Source of the DNA: Microvirga soli
Lineage (GTDB): Bacteria > Pseudomonadota > Alphaproteobacteria > Rhizobiales > Beijerinckiaceae
Length of the DNA stretch: 57,877 nucleotides
Direction: 5' to 3'
Assembly (NCBI RefSeq): GCF_016734765.1
Contig: NZ_JAERQE010000032.1
Span: forward strand, 1 to 57,877
Part shown: in pieces, positions 24,295 through 33,819 of the stretch
How positions within the stretch are numbered: the stretch's first letter is position 1
Layout of the letters: every line of letters starts with the position of its first letter
Program-made: the position numbers and the translations under genes
Notes under the pieces: generated by a model
Databases searched by the model: none
What the model saw: only the letters and a program-made list of their open reading frames with translations
Told to the model about the DNA's origin: nothing

Positions 24295-24648
24295 ATGCCG
24301 GTCACACCTGCCGAGGCGGCCCTGGTCGTGTTTACCGTCTGCAACACGGCCCGGGTCTTCGCCTATCTGCCGCAGATCGTGAAGATCAGCCGAGATACGC
24401 AAGGGGCCGTGGCCATCTCCTACGCGACCTGGACTCTGTTCGGCGTGTCACACCTGTCCACGGTCGCCTATGCGATCTTGGTGGTGGATGACTGGCGCAT
24501 GGCGGCAGTCTTTGTCGCGAACACGTTGTGTTGTGTCGTCATCGTGAGCCTGACGGCCTGGAAGCGTGCGATGTTCGGACAGCACCGCCACAACCCGACG
24601 GCGGCGGGTGCGCGCCCGGGGATCGGCGCGCTGCCGGATCATCGTTGA
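24295..24648 (+). CDS. PQ-loop (SemiSWEET-like) membrane protein
   Basis: A 117-residue membrane protein with three hydrophobic segments. A PQ-loop motif is visible: VFAYLPQIVKISRDTQGAVA then ISYATWTLFGVSHLSTVAYA, as in SemiSWEET sugar transporters, which work as dimers of three-helix units. The tail is hydrophilic (about 20 residues). It directly follows the small Cys-rich secreted protein. Substrate unknown. Family assignment is from the motif only. Confidence 0.75.
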   Translation: MPVTPAEAALVVFTVCNTARVFAYLPQIVKISRDTQGAVAISYATWTLFGVSHLSTVAYAILVVDDWRMAAVFVANTLCCVVIVSLTAWKRAMFGQHRHNPTAAGARPGIGALPDHR

Positions 24649-24706
24649 GGCCGATCGCCAATTTGCAGTTGGTCTAAATCGCTTCTGATCCCTACCGCGT
24701 CCCTGT

Positions 24707-25735
24707 TCAAGTGAACCTCAGATCGACCGCAATCATCTCGTGGTCCGACACCGCCCTGCCCTGCTCGTCCACCGCATGGATGACCTGCGGATAGAGGGCT
24801 TCGAGCCCGCGCACCACGAGCCAATCGAGCTTGCCGAAGGGCGGCTCGTGCTTGTTCGTAGGGCCGGGCGTCTGCGTCGGCAGTGGGAGGTTCGCGTGCT
24901 GCCACGCGAAGCCGGCATCGCGCAGATCGGCAAAGAGCGGCTCGGTGCGTTCGGGAGCATCGAGCAGGAGATGGCGCTCGGCCTCGCCACGCGGCAGGGC
25001 CTTGGTGTTGAAGTCGCCACCGATCACGCAGGCCTCGTTAGGGGCAATCTCGTCGAGGGCACGCAGCAACGCCCTGATCTGTGCCTGGCGGTCGGCAGAA
25101 TCGGTCTTGCTCTCCAGATGCGTGCTTACGATCCAAAGCGGCCGAGGCGCCTGAGCCACCCGGGCCGCGAGCGCCATTCGTCCGCCGATACGCCTTTGAA
25201 GCCCGTCGATGCCGGGAAACCACAGGCCGTTCTCCTCGAGCGGGATCAGGCACGAGCGCTCCAGGGCAAGGCCTGTCACGATGGCATTGCCGTGCAGGCC
25301 TCGGCTGTTGCTGTGGCCGGCGCATTGCGCAATCTCGTCGGCACCGCCGAGGTCGAGCTCCACGAACTCGACCCCATAGAGATAGCCCTCCCCCGATCCG
25401 GCGAGCAGATCACGGATGTTGTGCGTGTTGCCCGATCGCGCCATGCCGAGATCGACCTCGCTGAACAGCGTCACCTGCGCGCCAGCCTGTTCCATGAGAC
25501 GCCGGGTTGCCCGCCGGTCCTTGAGGCGCTGGGCGTTGAACGCCGCGATCCTGATCGATCCGGGCCACGGCAGCGGATGAGCGGGTGGACGCTGCTCGAT
25601 GGCGTTCAGGGCTGGCACGCGCTCGACCAAGCTCCCGTGAGCAGCCTGCTGCCCGGATGCCAGCCTCGCCTCCTCCAGCAGGGTGCTGTCCGGTGCCGGC
25701 AGATCCGGCACGATGCGGTCGATCAGGGAGCGCAT
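24707..25735 (-). CDS. Endonuclease/exonuclease/phosphatase family protein
   Basis: A 342-residue enzyme of the EEP (DNase I-like) superfamily. The motifs are in order: IRIAAFNAQRLKDRR (Asn, metal/active site), LFSEVDLGMARSG (Glu), WIVSTHLESK (His), CVIGGDFNTK (Asp and Asn), GKLDWLVVRG (Asp), and SDHEMIAVDL (Asp-His). No signal peptide is evident, so it is probably cytoplasmic. Substrate (DNA, phospholipid or inositol phosphate) cannot be told from sequence. It is convergent with the PQ-loop gene. Confidence 0.88.
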   Translation of the reverse strand: MRSLIDRIVPDLPAPDSTLLEEARLASGQQAAHGSLVERVPALNAIEQRPPAHPLPWPGSIRIAAFNAQRLKDRRATRRLMEQAGAQVTLFSEVDLGMARSGNTHNIRDLLAGSGEGYLYGVEFVELDLGGADEIAQCAGHSNSRGLHGNAIVTGLALERSCLIPLEENGLWFPGIDGLQRRIGGRMALAARVAQAPRPLWIVSTHLESKTDSADRQAQIRALLRALDEIAPNEACVIGGDFNTKALPRGEAERHLLLDAPERTEPLFADLRDAGFAWQHANLPLPTQTPGPTNKHEPPFGKLDWLVVRGLEALYPQVIHAVDEQGRAVSDHEMIAVDLRFT

Positions 25736-25894
25736 GGGCAGGCCTTCAAAAAACCGTCATGGGCCGTCTTCATGATGAGACAACGCCGAATCCCGGAAAA
25801 CCGACGGCTGGCAAATTTTTTAGCTTGGCCTTAGGAACTTTTGGGCTAATTGGCCGTTGTGTAGCCGCATCAAGCTAAGCCGGGGAGAGGGCCC

Positions 25895-26089
25895 ATGATG
25901 TTTTGGGCTGTCGTTGTCGCGCTCGTTTCGGGCGCCTTCGCCTATGTGGGCGATCTGTCTTCCACGCTTGTCAGCTTCGCCGAGATCGTCGGCGTCGTCG
26001 CCCTGTTCACCCTGATCTGCGCCGCGGAGGCCTTCAGCATTCCGAAGGCACCCTCCTTCGACAAGAACTCCGTTCAGACCGAATCCTGA
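25895..26089 (+). CDS. Small membrane protein
   Basis: A 64-residue protein with two hydrophobic segments (MFWAVVVALVSGAFAYVGDL; LVSFAEIVGVVALFTLICAA) and a short polar tail. GGGGAGAGGG precedes the ATG. It stands alone between the EEP gene and the HWE kinase. No known family recognised. Confidence 0.7.
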   Translation: MMFWAVVVALVSGAFAYVGDLSSTLVSFAEIVGVVALFTLICAAEAFSIPKAPSFDKNSVQTES

Positions 26090-26098
26090 TCGTCCTGG

Positions 26099-26146
26099 AC
26101 CGTTTCGGCGTGCGGATTCGCACCATGGGCCCGAAAACCTGATCCT
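26099..26146. repeat. Short intergenic hairpin
   Basis: ACCGTTTCGGCGTGCGGATT ... GGGCCCGAAAACCTGATCC resembles the short dispersed repeats seen at other gene ends in the window (11700-11814, 56809-56856), though the match is partial. It follows the small membrane protein gene. Confidence 0.4.
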
Positions 26147-26182
26147 GCGCCACGTTGGGCAGATTGCTCAGGCCGTGAAACC

Positions 26183-27697
26183 GTGATTATGTTTCACATC
26201 ATGAGCATGCCCAACCTGGCCTCGGCTGCCTCCATCGACATGGAGCAGCTCACTAGCGATCTTGTGGCTTCGATCTCCGCTTCTCCGCGGGGAGCGTTGA
26301 ACGACGCCCTGCAGCAGGCCCTGGCCCGTACCGTCGAGGCGAAGGTCAATGCCCAGCTCAGCGTGGTCCTTGAAGGCATCGGGGATGCTTTCTACTCCCT
26401 CGATGCGCATTGGCGCTTCGCCTACATCAACCGGGCGGCGGAAACCTATTTCGGCCTTCCCCGGCAGGCGATGCTGCACAAGGTCATCTGGGACATGTTC
26501 CCCGAATCCGAGGGCACCGACCTGCGTGGCCGCTACGAGGAGGTTTTCCTGTCTGGCGCGCCCATGTCATTCGAGGCCGAAGCGGTCGGGCGTCCCGGGC
26601 GCCACCTGGAATTCCACGTCTTCCCCTATAACGGCGGCGTCGGCGTCAGCTTCCGCGACTGGACGGAGCGCCGGCGGGCCGAGGAGGAGCTGCGCGCCAG
26701 CGAGGCCCGCCTGAGCGCGCTGGCCAACAACGCGCCCACCTGCATGTTCTACCAGACGAGCCATTCCCCGGCCTACAGCGAGCGGAAGGTGCTCTACGTC
26801 TCGCGGACCTGCGAGAGGCTCACGGGGGTTTCCGCCGAGGAGGCGCAGGCCAATCCCGACATGCTCTACAGCCTCGTGCTGCCGCAGCACCGGGAGCGCA
26901 TGCTCGCGCGGCGCCTGGAAAGCCTTCGCACCCTCACCGAGTGCGAGGAAGAGTTCGAGATGCGCCATGCGAAGACCGGCGAGATCCGCTGGCATCGCAT
27001 CATCACCACGCCGCGGCGGCTGGAGACCGGCGGCATCGTCTGGGACGGGATCCAGATCGACATCACCGACCACAAGCGGTCGGAAGAGCACCTGCGGCTC
27101 CTGCTCAACGAGCTGAACCATCGGGTGAAGAACACGCTCGCCACCGTCCAGTCCCTGGCGTCCCAGAGCTTCCGGGTGCGGGGCGCCGGCGGCGCGCGGG
27201 ATCTGCCTGCTCTCTACGCCACTTTTGAAGCCCGCCTCCATGCCCTCGCCCGGGGCCACGACATCCTGACCCGCGAGAACTGGGAGGGCGCAGGCCTCGT
27301 CGAGATCGTCGCCCAGGCCTTCGCGCCGTACCGGGACCTGTCGGAGGATGGCAGCCGGATCCGGCTCGAGGGGCCGGACCTGCGCGTGAGCCCCTCCATG
27401 GCGCTCAGCCTCTCGATGGCCATGCACGAGCTGTGCACCAATGCGGCCAAGTACGGTGCCCTGGGGGCTTCCGAGGGCCGGGTTCGGGTGGGCTGGTCGA
27501 GCCAGGAAACCGCATCCGGGCCGCGCCTCACCATGCTCTGGGAGGAGAACGGCGGGCCGCCCGTTTCCCAGCCGTCGCGCAAGGGGTTCGGCTCGCGCCT
27601 GATCCAGGACGGGCTGGCGCGCGAGCTCAACGGTGAGGTTCGCCTCGTTTACCGGCCGGAAGGCGTGGTCTGCACGATCGACGTGCCGCTTTCCTGA
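26183..27697 (+). CDS. PAS-domain HWE sensor histidine kinase
   Basis: A 504-residue kinase, probably soluble. Residues about 55-160 form one PAS domain (VVLEGIGDAFYSLDAHWRFA, FHVFPYNGGVGVSFRDWTER) and about 170-300 a second (EVRWHRI-like GEIRWHRIITTPRR). The HWE kinase core begins LLNELNHRVKNTLATVQSLA with phospho-acceptor His313; MHELCTNAAKYGALG is the N box and MLWEENGGPPV carries the W-E of the family name. GTG at 26183 opens the longest frame; ATG at 26189 or 26201 are alternatives. No response regulator is adjacent. Confidence 0.9.
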   Translation: MIMFHIMSMPNLASAASIDMEQLTSDLVASISASPRGALNDALQQALARTVEAKVNAQLSVVLEGIGDAFYSLDAHWRFAYINRAAETYFGLPRQAMLHKVIWDMFPESEGTDLRGRYEEVFLSGAPMSFEAEAVGRPGRHLEFHVFPYNGGVGVSFRDWTERRRAEEELRASEARLSALANNAPTCMFYQTSHSPAYSERKVLYVSRTCERLTGVSAEEAQANPDMLYSLVLPQHRERMLARRLESLRTLTECEEEFEMRHAKTGEIRWHRIITTPRRLETGGIVWDGIQIDITDHKRSEEHLRLLLNELNHRVKNTLATVQSLASQSFRVRGAGGARDLPALYATFEARLHALARGHDILTRENWEGAGLVEIVAQAFAPYRDLSEDGSRIRLEGPDLRVSPSMALSLSMAMHELCTNAAKYGALGASEGRVRVGWSSQETASGPRLTMLWEENGGPPVSQPSRKGFGSRLIQDGLARELNGEVRLVYRPEGVVCTIDVPLS

Positions 27698-27826
27698 GGA
27701 GATCCGTTTTCAAGAGGCGCCTAGAACATTAGTCGATAAGGCCGTCACGCTTCTTGCGAAGGACAGGCCAGTTGGTGTCAATAGGGCGCAAGTGACAGAA
27801 GTCACGATCCAGAGAGGAAGAATACG

Positions 27827-28915
<1,089 letters not shown>

Positions 28916-28938
28916 TCTTCAGTCTAGCCACTATGAAG

Positions 28939-28967
28939 AAAGGGCGATCATGCGGTCGCCCTTTTTT
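28939..28967 (+). terminator. Rho-independent terminator after the TRAP binding protein
   Basis: AAGGGCGATCATGCGGTCGCCCTT is followed by TTTTA: an 8-bp stem and T-run 24 bp after the stop codon. Confidence 0.92.
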
Positions 28968-29048
28968 ATTGCCGGAAGCATGATTACCTGAGGTTGCTCA
29001 CCGGTCGCCGTGCTGGCGATCCTCGTACCCTGTCTGATCCGAGTCACG

Positions 29049-29630
29049 ATGCGCTGGACCCTTCGTATCAGCTTCCTGCTTCTCTTAGGCTGGGCCATCT
29101 TCATGGTCTCGCCCTTCGTTGCGCTCTACGACCTCTCCAAGGCGGTCCGGACCAGGGACATTGCGCGCATTACTGAGCGGGTCAACTTCAACGCCCTGCG
29201 CTTTTCCCTCGCTCGTCAGGTCCTTGGAGAATACCTGAAGACCCAGGATCTCAGCGAGCGGGACCGGCAGATGGCCGCCCAGGCAGGAGCCGCCGCCCTC
29301 AATCCGGTTCTGGAGGAACTCCTCACGCCTCAAGCCGTGATCGATCTCCTCGAAGACGGGCAGTTGCAGCAGATCCAGGCCGAGGGCACAGGCGGTCCCG
29401 CGGTCAGCTTCGATCCCAGCTCTCTGAGCCAAGCCTGGCGGATCTTCATCCTGTCGGAATCGCAGGGCTTCAGGGTCGTCACGATCCCGCTTAACCCGGA
29501 CGTGCCCCGGGATCGGCAATTCAGGATCACCTTGCGCCTGAGCGGCACGACCTGGCGCGTGACAGGGATCGACCTGCCCACGCGACTCCAGGAAGAGCTG
29601 ACGAAGCGCGCGTCGGCCGCTTCGAAGTAG
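29049..29630 (+). CDS. DUF2939 family membrane-anchored protein
   Basis: A 193-residue protein with one N-terminal membrane segment (ISFLLLLGWAIFMVSPFVAL) followed by ALYDLSKAVRTRDIARITER, the DUF2939 signature, and a soluble part (RFSLARQVLGEYL; RQFRITLRLSGTTWRVTGID). Function of the family is unknown. ATG at 29049 gives the usual short cytoplasmic lead; a longer start to 29010 is possible. It follows the terminator of the TRAP binding protein gene and is likely its own unit. Confidence 0.82.
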   Translation: MRWTLRISFLLLLGWAIFMVSPFVALYDLSKAVRTRDIARITERVNFNALRFSLARQVLGEYLKTQDLSERDRQMAAQAGAAALNPVLEELLTPQAVIDLLEDGQLQQIQAEGTGGPAVSFDPSSLSQAWRIFILSESQGFRVVTIPLNPDVPRDRQFRITLRLSGTTWRVTGIDLPTRLQEELTKRASAASK

Positions 29631-29717
29631 ACGCATAGGTCTCTCCTGTTCATATCAGGAACCTTGAGGCTAAGCTCAACGTTCTTCATCAGATGTATTC
29701 TGATGAAGGATCGAGTT

Positions 29718-30038
29718 ATGCGTAAACTTCCTATCGGTCTCTGTGCATCCGCCCTCTTTATCACGCCTCATCTTGCCTTTGCTCAGGATGGTACCGCCGC
29801 AGGCGTTGCGACCGGTGCCGTTACTGGGGCAATCGTGGGCGGACCCGTAGGTGCGGTGATCGGCGCGGGCGTCGGCGGCATTGCGGGTGGTGTGGCCGAG
29901 CAGAATGCCAGACCCCAGTCAGTGCCTGACGTGGTGGTGGTCACGGATCCTGCGACGACCGGTTCCATCTCCATTCGCCAGCGGACCTGCAGCGTGGATA
30001 TGCGAGGCAATCAATCCTGCACGGAAGTCATTCGCTAG
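29718..30038 (+). CDS. Glycine-zipper surface protein
   Basis: A 106-residue secreted protein. The signal peptide is MRKLPIGLCASALFITPHLA / FAQDG. A long glycine zipper follows (AGVATGAVTGAIVGGPVGAV then IGAGVGGIAGGVAEQNARP), then a C-terminal region with two Cys (RQRTCSVDMRGNQSCTEVIR). Probably an outer-membrane associated or periplasmic protein. A bidirectional terminator lies just downstream. The zipper resembles that at 14183-14386. Confidence 0.82.
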   Translation: MRKLPIGLCASALFITPHLAFAQDGTAAGVATGAVTGAIVGGPVGAVIGAGVGGIAGGVAEQNARPQSVPDVVVVTDPATTGSISIRQRTCSVDMRGNQSCTEVIR

Positions 30039-30062
30039 GTACGATTAGCCAGTCGAGCCATG

Positions 30063-30095
30063 AAAAACCCGCCTGATCGTTTCAAGCGGGTTTTT
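30063..30095. terminator. Bidirectional rho-independent terminator
   Basis: AAAAACCCGC and GCGGGTTTTT form a 10-bp stem with A- and T-runs on either side, after the glycine-zipper gene on plus and the tiny membrane peptide gene on minus. Confidence 0.9.
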
Positions 30096-30160
30096 CATGC
30101 GACATCGATTGGAAATTAGAGCACGGAGTGTTTCCGCGAGAGAAATGGGCCGCCTTTCAC

Positions 30161-30238
30161 CTAGTGAGCGAAAAGCCAGCCTACCGTAGCAAGCGGAAAT
30201 ACCGTTCCGAGAATAAAGCAGATGACGTTTGAGGTCAT
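30161..30238 (-). CDS. 25-residue membrane peptide
   Basis: From ATG at 30238 the minus strand encodes MTSNVICFILGTVFPLATVG then WLFAH-stop, a single membrane helix. A very strong ribosome-binding site (GGAGGGAAGTCG-ATG) precedes it, and the terminator at 30063-30095 follows. A short frame with a perfect Shine-Dalgarno and a hydrophobic product is typical of real small membrane proteins. The rest of the 30239-30430 gap shows no gene. Confidence 0.6.
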   Translation of the reverse strand: MTSNVICFILGTVFPLATVGWLFAH

Positions 30239-30430
30239 TCGACTTCCCTCCATGACAGAACAACCATGAATGTCCTATAACGTTCCGTCACATTGGGAAT
30301 ACATTTCGATGTATACAGTCAAGATAACGGGAACTAGTCCGTAATTTCTTGCTTCTTACGATCGATACAGCTCAGGGAACCGAGCTTCGCCGTTTCCATT
30401 GTCAATGCGCAAGTCGAGAGGGCGTAAACG

Positions 30431-31513
30431 ATGGATGACCGGGACCGTTCCCGACTGGGGCTCATGGGAGATGCGGAATTCATCCGCAAGTTCCTCATTG
30501 CACTCGGCCTGCTGGTGCTCGCCCTGATGCTCTGGAAGCTTTCGGACGTTCTGCTGCTCGCCTTCGGGGCTGTTCTCGTGGCCATCATCCTGCACACCGC
30601 CGCCGATGCTCTGGTGCGTTACCTGCGCGTTCCAGACCGGTGGGGCCTGATGGTGGCCGCCCTGGTGATCTTCGTGATCTTCGTCGGCTTGGCCGCATTG
30701 TTTGGAACGCAAGTGCGGGCGCAGTTCTCGAACGTGGTCGAGCGCCTGCCCTTCGCCATCGACAATTTCTCCAAGAATCTCGGCCTCGGCTCCGTGAGCG
30801 ACGACATCTCGGAGATGATGACCAACGCCCCGACAGGCGGGCTTGCCGCGCGGCTCGCCGGGATAGGCGGGGCCATTCTCAATGGGCTGGCCAATTTTCT
30901 CCTGGTGGTGATCGCGGGCCTTTACATCGCGGCCGACCCGCGGCTCTACACCCGCGGCCTCGTCAAGCTTTTCCCTAAGCACCAACACGAGCGGGTGGAG
31001 TCTTCGCTTGATGCCTCGGGCCAGGTCCTGCGGCTCTGGCTGATGTCGCAGCTGTTCGCCATGACCTGCGTGGCCATCCTCTCGACAACAGCCTACTGGC
31101 TGATCGGCCTGCCCTCGCCCATCGGCCTAGGTGTCATCGCCGGAATCATGGATTTCATCCCCTTCCTCGGTCCAATTCTTGGAGCCCTGCCGGCGGTTCT
31201 GATCGCCTTCAGCGTGAGCGGAGAAGCGGCGCTCTGGACGATGCTGGCCGTCCTGGTGATCCAGCAGATCGAAGGCAATGTCATCCAGCCCCTCGTAGCG
31301 CGCAGCATGATCAGCGTTCCACCGGCGATGGCGCTGTTCGCCATCCTGGTCGGCAGCATCCTGTTCGGAACGCTCGGCCTGATCTTCGGCTTCCCTCTCG
31401 CGATCGTCACCTATGTGCTGGTGAAGAAGCTCTATGTGCGGGAGACCCTCGGCGAGAAAACCGAGGTCCCGGGCGAAGACAATGGCGGCCAGCAGCAAGA
31501 AGCCAAATCCTAG
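30431..31513 (+). CDS. AI-2E family transporter (PerM/UPF0118)
   Basis: A 360-residue inner-membrane protein with about eight membrane segments in the AI-2E/PerM arrangement: two N-terminal helix pairs, a soluble middle (VEKLPFAIDNF-like ERLPFAIDNFSKNLG), then the conserved GLPSPIGLGVIAGIMDFIPF / LGPILGALPAVLIAF and VIQQIEGNVIQPLVARSMI. Members include exporters of AI-2 and sodium/proton antiporters, so the substrate is open. The hydrophilic C-terminal tail (GEDNGGQQQEAKS) is ordinary. Confidence 0.92.
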   Translation: MDDRDRSRLGLMGDAEFIRKFLIALGLLVLALMLWKLSDVLLLAFGAVLVAIILHTAADALVRYLRVPDRWGLMVAALVIFVIFVGLAALFGTQVRAQFSNVVERLPFAIDNFSKNLGLGSVSDDISEMMTNAPTGGLAARLAGIGGAILNGLANFLLVVIAGLYIAADPRLYTRGLVKLFPKHQHERVESSLDASGQVLRLWLMSQLFAMTCVAILSTTAYWLIGLPSPIGLGVIAGIMDFIPFLGPILGALPAVLIAFSVSGEAALWTMLAVLVIQQIEGNVIQPLVARSMISVPPAMALFAILVGSILFGTLGLIFGFPLAIVTYVLVKKLYVRETLGEKTEVPGEDNGGQQQEAKS

Positions 31514-31660
31514 CCTGGGTCCCAGAGCTGCCCCGCCCAGCAGCGCGTCCTGGAACCCTCGATCCGATTACACATTAGACCGCTGTGCTTTCATGGCCGT
31601 CCGATCATGCGCTGCGCCGGTGATCGTCAGAGCGGCTGCGCTCAGGTTCGAGGAGATCCC

Positions 31661-32839
31661 ATGTCCGACATCGTCGTCAAAACGCCCCTGCAATATCTCG
31701 ATAAGGCAACATCCGCCCTGCGGGAGCTTGGGATCGTCCCTCCGCAGGCAATGGACGCCCCCATCAATGGCCTTCTCGAGAAGATCTCGGATCTGGATCA
31801 CGACAGGATCGTGATCATCGCCCGCACCTTGGGCCAGACCAGCGTGTTCAACGAGGTGGTGCGCGAGCAGACGCAGGCCATGGAGATCGGCGAGCGCTAC
31901 CGCGAGATCACCGAGTCCTTCAACTCCATCCGCGACGATACGAAGAAGATGGTCGACCAACTGGACGACCAGAAGATCGACTTCTTCGAGCGCATCAACA
32001 ACGTCTGGATGAAGGTGTCCCGGGGCGATGTTGCGGATCGCTTCGACAGGATCAAGGAAGTCTATCTCGACGTGACCCGCTCGACGAAAGACCAGATCGA
32101 GCGCGAGCAGATCATCCTCGATGCCTACCGCGATTTCCGCGGCGCCCTCAAGCACGCCGAGGTCATGGCTCTCGAGGTGCTGCGAACCGCCGAGCAGAAG
32201 CTCGAGGCCGCCAAGACGGATCTGCAACGGGCTTCCGACACGGTGGTCAACTTCAAGGGCACGGAAGTGGCTGAGCGTGCCCGTCTCGAACTCACCCGTG
32301 ACGAACAGCTCCGCCGCACGCAAGACGAGGAGAAGCGCTACCAGATCGCCAAGGATCTCTCCGACAACCTGACGGTGAGCTACAACACCTCCGAGGTGAT
32401 CATGGCGCGCCTGATGCAGATGACGAACGCCAAGGAGCGCGTCTATGCCCAGGCCGTCACGTTCTTCTCCACCAACGATTCCGTGTTCACGGCGCTGAAA
32501 GCGTCGTTCACCGGCATGTTCGGCTTGAACGAGTCGACTCAGACCTTGAACGAGATGAAGGAGGGCGTCTCCCGAAGCCTAGAGGTGCTGGCCGAGATCG
32601 GCGATCAGGTTGGCGAGGCCGCCGTGAAGGCGGGCTATGGGCCGACGATCCGGGCCGATGCGGTGAAGAAGCTCGTGGATTCGGTGATCACGTTCCAGGA
32701 ACGCTCCCAGGAGATCATCGGCGAGATGCGCCGGCTCGCAACGCAGAACTCGGCCGAGATCCGCGATGCCGTTGAGGACGGCAAGCGGCGCATCGCGCGC
32801 CTCGTGGCGGAAGGACAGGCGCTGCCGGCCAATGGCTGA
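31661..32839 (+). CDS. TelA/KlaA family protein (toxic anion resistance)
   Basis: A 392-residue, helical, soluble protein of the TelA (PF05816) family, associated with tellurite and antibiotic/envelope stress resistance in other bacteria, mechanism unknown. MSDIVVKTPLQYLDK starts it; coiled-coil helices follow, and the family regions SYNTSEVIMARLMQMTNAKE, ERVYAQAVTFFSTNDSVFTA and LNEMKEGVSRSLEVLAEIG are clear. ATG at 31661 is preceded by GAGGAG. Its stop overlaps the start of the next gene (AATGGCTGA), so it is the first gene of a tight three-gene operon. Confidence 0.9.
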   Translation: MSDIVVKTPLQYLDKATSALRELGIVPPQAMDAPINGLLEKISDLDHDRIVIIARTLGQTSVFNEVVREQTQAMEIGERYREITESFNSIRDDTKKMVDQLDDQKIDFFERINNVWMKVSRGDVADRFDRIKEVYLDVTRSTKDQIEREQIILDAYRDFRGALKHAEVMALEVLRTAEQKLEAAKTDLQRASDTVVNFKGTEVAERARLELTRDEQLRRTQDEEKRYQIAKDLSDNLTVSYNTSEVIMARLMQMTNAKERVYAQAVTFFSTNDSVFTALKASFTGMFGLNESTQTLNEMKEGVSRSLEVLAEIGDQVGEAAVKAGYGPTIRADAVKKLVDSVITFQERSQEIIGEMRRLATQNSAEIRDAVEDGKRRIARLVAEGQALPANG

Positions 32840-33815
32840 GATGGTCGCCACACCGACCGCGAGCCCTGCTGCCGGCAAGCCCCGTGACCTTGATGAGGTG
32901 ATGCTCGCGATGGACGTGGTGGACACGCTCCGCCACCAGGAGAACCTCGTCAGCCGCGAGCTCAGTGAGGGGGATCGCGACGCCGAGCTGCTTCAGCGCC
33001 TGCGCGAAATCTATCGGGGACAGGGGATCGAGGTCCCCGATAGGATCCTGCAGGAGGGCGTGCAGGCCCTGAAAGAACAGCGCTTCGTCTATACGCCGCC
33101 CGGCCCCAGCTTCGCCCGCACGGTAGCGAGGGCATGGGTCAACCGGGGGCGGGTCGGACGGCGCCTGCTGACGCTTTTGGCGCTGCTGGCTTTCGGCTGG
33201 GGCGCCTACCATTTCGGTGTGGTCGAGCCGGCCCATCAGCGCACCGCCGAGGTGCAGGCGCAGGCCGAGAGGAACCGCATCGAGTTGGCCGAGCGACTAC
33301 CGGCCGCCCTGACGCAGGGCCACGAGGACGTGCTGCGGGAAACCCAGGTGCCGGCGGCGAAGGAAAGGGCCGATCGGCTGCTCGCGAATGGGCAAAGTGC
33401 CGTTGCTCGCGGAGATGCCGAGGGCGCCCGGCAGGCCCTGAACGACTTGGAGGTGCTGCGTGCGGAGCTGCGGCGCGAATACGTGCTGCGCATCGTCTCC
33501 CGCCCCGGCGAACCCACGGGCGTGTGGCGCGTGCCGGAGCGCAATCCGGCCGGCCGGAATTATTATCTGATCGTGGAGCCGGTTGCCCCCGACGGGCGGA
33601 TCCTCAGTCTACCGGTCACGAGCGAGGAGGATGGACGAACGGTCACCGCATCCAAGTGGGGCGTGCGCGTGAGCGAGGCGACGGCCATGCAGGTGCAGCG
33701 GGACAAGAGCGACGACGGCATCGTTCAGCGCAACCGTCTGGGCGAGAAGCGCCGCGGCCAGCTCGACGTGGATTATCAGATGCCGGTTCTCAATGGTGCG
33801 ATCACACAATGGTAG
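32832..33815 (+). CDS. DUF6384-like single-pass membrane protein, TelA partner
   Basis: A 327-residue protein. Residues 1-100 are a cytoplasmic helical part (LDEVMLAMDVVDTLRHQENL; RLREIYRGQGIEVPDRILQE), then one membrane helix (about 110-130, RLLTLLALLAFGWGAYHFGV), then a periplasmic part with an amphipathic coiled coil (about 140-220) and a beta-rich end (YVLRIVSRPGEPTGVWRVPE; NYYLIVEPVAPDGRILSLPV; KWGVRVSEATAMQVQRDKSD). It matches what is named DUF6384. The start overlaps the TelA stop and the stop is five bases before the next gene. A role as membrane anchor for TelA is inference. Confidence 0.82.
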   Translation: MAEMVATPTASPAAGKPRDLDEVMLAMDVVDTLRHQENLVSRELSEGDRDAELLQRLREIYRGQGIEVPDRILQEGVQALKEQRFVYTPPGPSFARTVARAWVNRGRVGRRLLTLLALLAFGWGAYHFGVVEPAHQRTAEVQAQAERNRIELAERLPAALTQGHEDVLRETQVPAAKERADRLLANGQSAVARGDAEGARQALNDLEVLRAELRREYVLRIVSRPGEPTGVWRVPERNPAGRNYYLIVEPVAPDGRILSLPVTSEEDGRTVTASKWGVRVSEATAMQVQRDKSDDGIVQRNRLGEKRRGQLDVDYQMPVLNGAITQW

Positions 33816-33819
33816 AACG

